Source: DAIPKP01 sp964539095
Lineage (GTDB): Bacteria; Synergistota; Synergistia; Synergistales; Aminiphilaceae
Assembly (NCBI GenBank): GCA_964539095.1
Contig: CAZIFL010000026.1
Coordinates: 1 to 44,084, forward strand
DNA length: 44,084 bases
Direction of reading: 5' to 3'
The translations under genes and the position numbers were made by a program. The notes below the pieces were generated by a model. It saw nothing but the letters and a program-made list of their open reading frames with translations, ran no database searches and was not told the origin of the DNA. Shown in pieces: positions 41,178 through 44,084 of this stretch (its first letter is position 1; each line of letters begins with the position of its first letter).

Positions 41178-41387
41178 CGTGCTTTTTCAAGGTTTCCCGA
41201 CACGTTATTCTCGATATTATCCTCGACATTTTCCTGTCAGGATCTTGAGAACCACCAGTTCTTTGAAAGTGATTAAGAAGACGGGTATCATGCTCCCCGT
41301 AACAGGCGGCCCCCGAGGGAGGCAATAAAAAAATTTGGGGAGCCACATTCCGTAAAGAAAAGGCATAAAGAAGGGAGGTGAAATAAC
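41178..41387 (+). other. Leader and promoter region of the DUF1659 operon
   Basis: This stretch carries no convincing gene. A promoter (TTGAAA, 17 nt, TATCAT) lies at 41263-41291, and the leader of about 90 nt ends in a near-consensus ribosome site (GGGAGGTGA). A long reading frame on the opposite strand over this region and the operon has no ribosome site and is treated as a shadow. Confidence 0.55.
41263..41291 (+). promoter_or_regulatory. Promoter of the DUF1659/DUF2922/YvrJ cluster
   Basis: TTGAAA (41263-41268) and TATCAT (41286-41291), 17-nt spacer. About 97 nt upstream of the first start codon. Confidence 0.7.
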
Positions 41388-41603
41388 ATGGCAGACTTTC
41401 ATAACAAGAGTACGCGTATGGGGCTTCGGGTGCAGACCGGTACCAGTCTCGAAGGTGATCCTATCCTGACAACCCTCAGCTGGGGGGGCGTGGCGGATAA
41501 CGCCGCCGCCGATGACATTGATGCAGTGGCCCAGGCTCTGGAGGAGCTTCTGGAGTTTCCGGTAGTGGAGATTCAGCGATCCGCGGTTGATACGGTGATG
41601 TAG
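41388..41603 (+). CDS. DUF1659 domain-containing small protein
   Basis: A 71-residue acidic protein. It matches the DUF1659 pattern (RMGLRVQTGTSLEGDPILTT, 'DIDAVAQALEELLEFPVVEIQR'). The function of the family is unknown; members are common in Firmicutes and Synergistota, usually with DUF2922 and YvrJ genes as here. GGGAGGTGA about 6 nt before the ATG predicts very efficient translation. Confidence 0.88.
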   Translation: MADFHNKSTRMGLRVQTGTSLEGDPILTTLSWGGVADNAAADDIDAVAQALEELLEFPVVEIQRSAVDTVM

Positions 41604-41727
41604 TTGGCTGTCTCGGCGTATCGGCTCGCCGAACTGTCGGAAAAAGAAAAATGGCAATCTTAGGAATGCCATGAAATGAAACGGTAGAGGAAGGCAACGA
41701 AACGAAAAAGAAAGGAGGTGAAACGAT

Positions 41728-41934
41728 ATGGCTAAGACCCTTCGTCTGAAGTTTAAGACCGATAGTGACGCTTCGTGGGCGCTCTCTCTTCGGTATCCCA
41801 AGAACGGTATCACTCTCGCAGAAGCCACCACCGCCGCGAACGCCGTGATTACCGCCGGGATCTTCGTAAAGAATCCCCAGACCTTCGCAGGTGCGGAAGT
41901 CGTTGACAGGACTGTTACCGAGATCATTGTGTAG
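41728..41934 (+). CDS. DUF2922 domain-containing small protein
   Basis: A 68-residue protein. It has the DUF2922 pattern (KTLRLKFKTDSD, 'ALSLRYPKNGITLAEATTAANAVITAGIF', VVDRTVTEIIV). The family has no known function. GGAGGTGA precedes the ATG, again near consensus. It lies 124 bp after DUF1659; the spacer has no gene. A hairpin follows before the YvrJ gene. Confidence 0.88.
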   Translation: MAKTLRLKFKTDSDASWALSLRYPKNGITLAEATTAANAVITAGIFVKNPQTFAGAEVVDRTVTEIIV

Positions 41935-42000
41935 CGGTGTAGCTGCCTAGCGGCATAACGAAGCATCAAGCTGCAGTACCTGGTAGGAGATGGATCGTTT

Positions 42001-42035
42001 CCCCGGAGCCGAAACTCTCGGGCTTCGGGGATTTT
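42001..42035 (+). terminator. Hairpin between DUF2922 and YvrJ genes
   Basis: A 10-bp stem with one G-U pair (42001-42010 with 42021-42030), 10-nt loop, followed by ATTTTGT. It could attenuate transcription into the YvrJ gene, lowering its level relative to the two upstream genes. Confidence 0.65.
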
Positions 42036-42081
42036 GTATCTAGCAAGCAAGTATAAGGGGATCAAGAAAGGAGGAGCACCC

Positions 42082-42228
42082 ATGGAGGAGTTTCTGAACA
42101 GCGCCATCCAGAGCGGCTTTTCCGTCGTTGTGGCGGCCTATCTGCTCATTCGCATGGAAAAACGCCTAGAAGCCCTGAGCGAGGCCATCCGGGATCTGCA
42201 CGCCTGGCTCCGGACGGGGACGGAGTAG
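42082..42228 (+). CDS. YvrJ-family small membrane protein
   Basis: A 48-residue protein with one short transmembrane helix (GFSVVVAAYLLIRME), followed by a charged amphipathic helix (KRLEALSEAIRDLHAWL). This matches the YvrJ family, found next to DUF1659 and DUF2922. AAAGGAGG is 7 nt before the ATG. Function unknown. Confidence 0.85.
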   Translation: MEEFLNSAIQSGFSVVVAAYLLIRMEKRLEALSEAIRDLHAWLRTGTE

Positions 42229-42237
42229 AAGGAAGAG

Positions 42238-42298
42238 AAAAGCCCTCAGCTGTCAGGAACCGGCAAAAGCTGGTCTCTGGCGGCTGAGGGCTTTTTTT
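42238..42298 (+). terminator. Terminator after the YvrJ gene
   Basis: A 13-bp perfect stem (42238-42250 with 42283-42295) encloses a second small hairpin (ACCGGC, AAAA, GCTGGT) and runs into seven T residues. The two-tier structure is larger than a usual intrinsic terminator. Confidence 0.9.
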
Positions 42299-42411
42299 AC
42301 CCCATCTATCCTCTATACGCTATGCTCCGTGTTGATCCCCCATACTCTAACGCTCCATACTCTGCTCTACACCTCACAGATCATGATAGATCATAGATTA
42401 TTGCTCATCCC

Positions 42412-43851
42412 CTATATCCCCGTACGCTCCATCTCCACGTCCTTGCGAAAGTCCTTATCCCCGTAGCGGAGGATGTCGTCTTCTCCAAGATAGGGGCCGT
42501 TCTGAACTTCGATGATCTCCAGAGGGATTTTACCGGGGTTGGAGAGCTGGTGCATCTCATGCTTGCCGATAAAGGTGCTCTCCCCTTCGTGCAGGAAATA
42601 CTCCCGATCTTCATGCCGCACCTTGGCGGTACCGCTAATGACGATCCAGTGTTCGCTCCGGTGGTGATGATACTGAAGGCTAAGGCTCTTTCCCGGAAGC
42701 ACCCGAAGGCACTTGATCTTTACCCCCTCCGCCTCGTAGAGAATACGGTACTCCCCCCAATGGCGGGCGCTTTCAGGAGCCTGCCAGAACTCCCGGCGAT
42801 GCTGCTCTTTAAGGGTCTCCACGATCTGCCGCACCTCCTGAGACTTTCCCCGGGGGGCGATATAGAGAGCATCCGGGGTATCCACCACCAGCATATCCTC
42901 TACCCCCGAGGCGGCCACAAGCCGATCGTTGCCTTGGATAAGGCTGTTCCGGCAGTTGGAGGCCAGGATATCCCCTTTGAGGAGGTTTCCCTGCTCATCC
43001 CGGGGGCCGTAATCGTAAAGGGCATCCCAACTTCCCAGGTCGGTCCACCCCACGTTAAGAGGCACCACCCCCACCCGCTGCACCTTCTCCATAATGCCGT
43101 AGTCGATGGATACCGAGGGAAGCTCTTCAAAGGCCTCAAGCAAAGCGCCTTTCCCCTGCCGGATAAGGGTGCCTATCTCCGGGAGATGCTCCTCAAAGGC
43201 GGCGGCCATATCCTCCAGACGGAAGAGAAAGATCCCCCCGTTCCAGAGATACTCTCCGGAGTCGAGGTATTCCTGGGCCCGGAGGGTATTGGGCTTCTCC
43301 ACAAAGGCCTCTGCCTCGAACCATCCCCCCCGGTTTTCTCCCTTCTTGATGTAACCATACCCCGTTTCGGGGGCATTTGGAACCACTCCAAAGGTGACAA
43401 GCCGCCCCGCCTCCAGCGCCGCAAGCCCCTGAAGAACCGCCTCGCGAAAACCCTCTTCATCCTTCATGACGTGGTCGCTGGGACAGACGAGGAGAGGCGT
43501 TCGGGGATCCGCCCCCTCTTCAAGAAGCGCCGCCACCCCCAGGGCGATAGCGGGAGCGGTGTTGCGCCCCACCGGCTCAAGAATGAGGAAATCCTCTTTC
43601 TCCTCCTCACAGCGCCATTCGATCTGCCGGATCTGATGCATAATCTGGGATTCGAAACCCTCCCCCCCCACAACCCGGATACGGCAACCGCAGAGGGGCT
43701 GCAACCGGCGAAGGGTGTTCTGGAGCAAACTTTCGCTCCCCCCCAGAGGGAGAAACTGCTTGGGCACCTCCTCCCGAGAGAGGGGCCAGAGGCGGGTGCC
43801 TCCCCCCCCCGCAAGAATCAGGGCGTGAATAGTATGGATAGTATTGTTCAA
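42412..43851 (-). CDS. manC: Mannose-1-phosphate guanylyltransferase / mannose-6-phosphate isomerase (ManC/AlgA type)
   Basis: A 479-residue bifunctional-type enzyme. The N-terminal nucleotidyltransferase domain starts ALILAGGGGTRLWPLSREE and continues PKQF; FVEKPN and 'YLWNGGIFLF' complete the GDP-mannose pyrophosphorylase site. The C-terminal cupin of the type II phosphomannose isomerase has HHHRSEHWIVISG and HEMHQLSNPG. It makes GDP-mannose from mannose-6-phosphate (via mannose-1-phosphate after a mutase step) for surface glycans. The TTG at 43851 is the likely start, with AAGGAGG 7 nt upstream. It is read alone, opposite to the YvrJ cluster, and could supply the GT2 enzyme of region 2. 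Confidence 0.94.
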   Translation of the reverse strand: MNNTIHTIHALILAGGGGTRLWPLSREEVPKQFLPLGGSESLLQNTLRRLQPLCGCRIRVVGGEGFESQIMHQIRQIEWRCEEEKEDFLILEPVGRNTAPAIALGVAALLEEGADPRTPLLVCPSDHVMKDEEGFREAVLQGLAALEAGRLVTFGVVPNAPETGYGYIKKGENRGGWFEAEAFVEKPNTLRAQEYLDSGEYLWNGGIFLFRLEDMAAAFEEHLPEIGTLIRQGKGALLEAFEELPSVSIDYGIMEKVQRVGVVPLNVGWTDLGSWDALYDYGPRDEQGNLLKGDILASNCRNSLIQGNDRLVAASGVEDMLVVDTPDALYIAPRGKSQEVRQIVETLKEQHRREFWQAPESARHWGEYRILYEAEGVKIKCLRVLPGKSLSLQYHHHRSEHWIVISGTAKVRHEDREYFLHEGESTFIGKHEMHQLSNPGKIPLEIIEVQNGPYLGEDDILRYGDKDFRKDVEMERTGI

Positions 43852-43911
43852 ACCTGAACCTCCTTAAGAAAATCTACACCTCAGGTAGTATGGCTGGGAA
43901 AACGAGGATCT

Positions 43912-44084
43912 TCAATCCCCCGCCAAAGCAAGGGATTTGACATCGGAATCTCTCAAAAAGACCGTGGAGACCATCCACCCCACAAGGATAGCCTTGCCAT
44001 TACGCCCAGCAGCCTCAATCGGAACGTCGGGCAAAAGCCACTCCTTCGCACAAGGCCCATACCGAACCCCATCCAGACAAACAC
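43912..44084 (-). CDS. Possible C-terminal end of an unrecognised protein, cut by the window edge
   Basis: One minus-strand frame is open from the window edge to TGA at 43912-43914 (57 codons). It reads VCLDGVRYGPCAKEWLLPDV near the edge and ends LALAGD. The other two minus frames have early stops. Codon use is less GC-rich at the third position than in the neighbours, so it may be foreign or not coding. No family recognised and the start is outside the window. About 60 bp separate it from manC. Confidence 0.35.
   Translation of the reverse strand, partial: VCLDGVRYGPCAKEWLLPDVPIEAAGRNGKAILVGWMVSTVFLRDSDVKSLALAGD

Noticed and set aside
41217..42107. A 296-codon minus-strand frame over the DUF1659/DUF2922 cluster.
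   Set aside because: The opposite strand has three known small families with strong ribosome sites, a promoter and terminators; this frame has none of these.

Overview
The window looks like a chromosomal segment of a diderm, GC-rich bacterium of the phylum Synergistota. The best marker is the C-terminus of the secreted protein at 30252-32015, a Gly-rich stretch, a Cys, a hydrophobic helix and a basic end, which matches the Synerg-CTERM sorting signal. The DUF1659/DUF2922/YvrJ trio (41388-42228) and the many CsgG-, LPP20- and FlgT-like envelope proteins fit that assignment. I cannot name genus or species. No tRNA, rRNA, CRISPR array, prophage or transposase gene was seen.

Region 1 (1-17800) is an envelope and signalling region. 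A GT4-like glycosyltransferase is followed by a large set of exported proteins transcribed in both directions from 9099-9314. Leftward run an LPP20 protein, a FlgT-like protein, a short LPP20-like protein, two CsgG/TPR paralogues, a CsgG/FlgT-like protein and a small repeat protein. Rightward run two paralogues of an unrecognised family (one carrying a C-terminal LPP20 domain) and an unknown exported protein. These domain families occur together in the Vibrio flagellar outer ring (FlgO/FlgP/FlgT), but no flagellar gene is visible. Next come an HD-GYP sensor coupled to a membrane-anchored periplasmic-binding protein, and another unknown exported protein.

Region 2 (18117-32015) is a lipid-linked glycan locus. 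A rightward, overlapping operon encodes two GT39/PMT-like GT-C glycosyltransferases, an FAD oxidoreductase, a Chlor_Arch_YYY (DUF2298) membrane protein and a DPM1/GtrB-like polyprenyl-phosphate glycosyltransferase. An SMR/ArnE-like small flippase diverges from it. A converging leftward set encodes GalE, a HAD-IB phosphatase, a UbiA/DPPR-synthase-like prenyltransferase and an SDR epimerase, preceded by the Synerg-CTERM protein. Together they could make polyprenyl-phosphate sugars, flip them and transfer them outside the membrane.

Region 3 (32195-44084) holds an FAH-family hydrolase, a PAS-GGDEF-HD-GYP protein, a ROK kinase, an RsbW-like/STAS partner-switch pair, a small ORF with gyrB, an autoregulated-looking XRE repressor, the DUF1659/DUF2922/YvrJ cluster and a ManC/AlgA-type mannose-1-phosphate guanylyltransferase.

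The most interesting non-coding signal is a repeated element of about 200-285 bp at 17800-18083 and 40279-about 40520, with a truncated third copy at 1-57. The two full copies differ in sequence, yet several stems are kept by compensatory changes. It folds into a long rod closed by a 14-bp stem and ending in a three-way junction. I recognise no known family for it.
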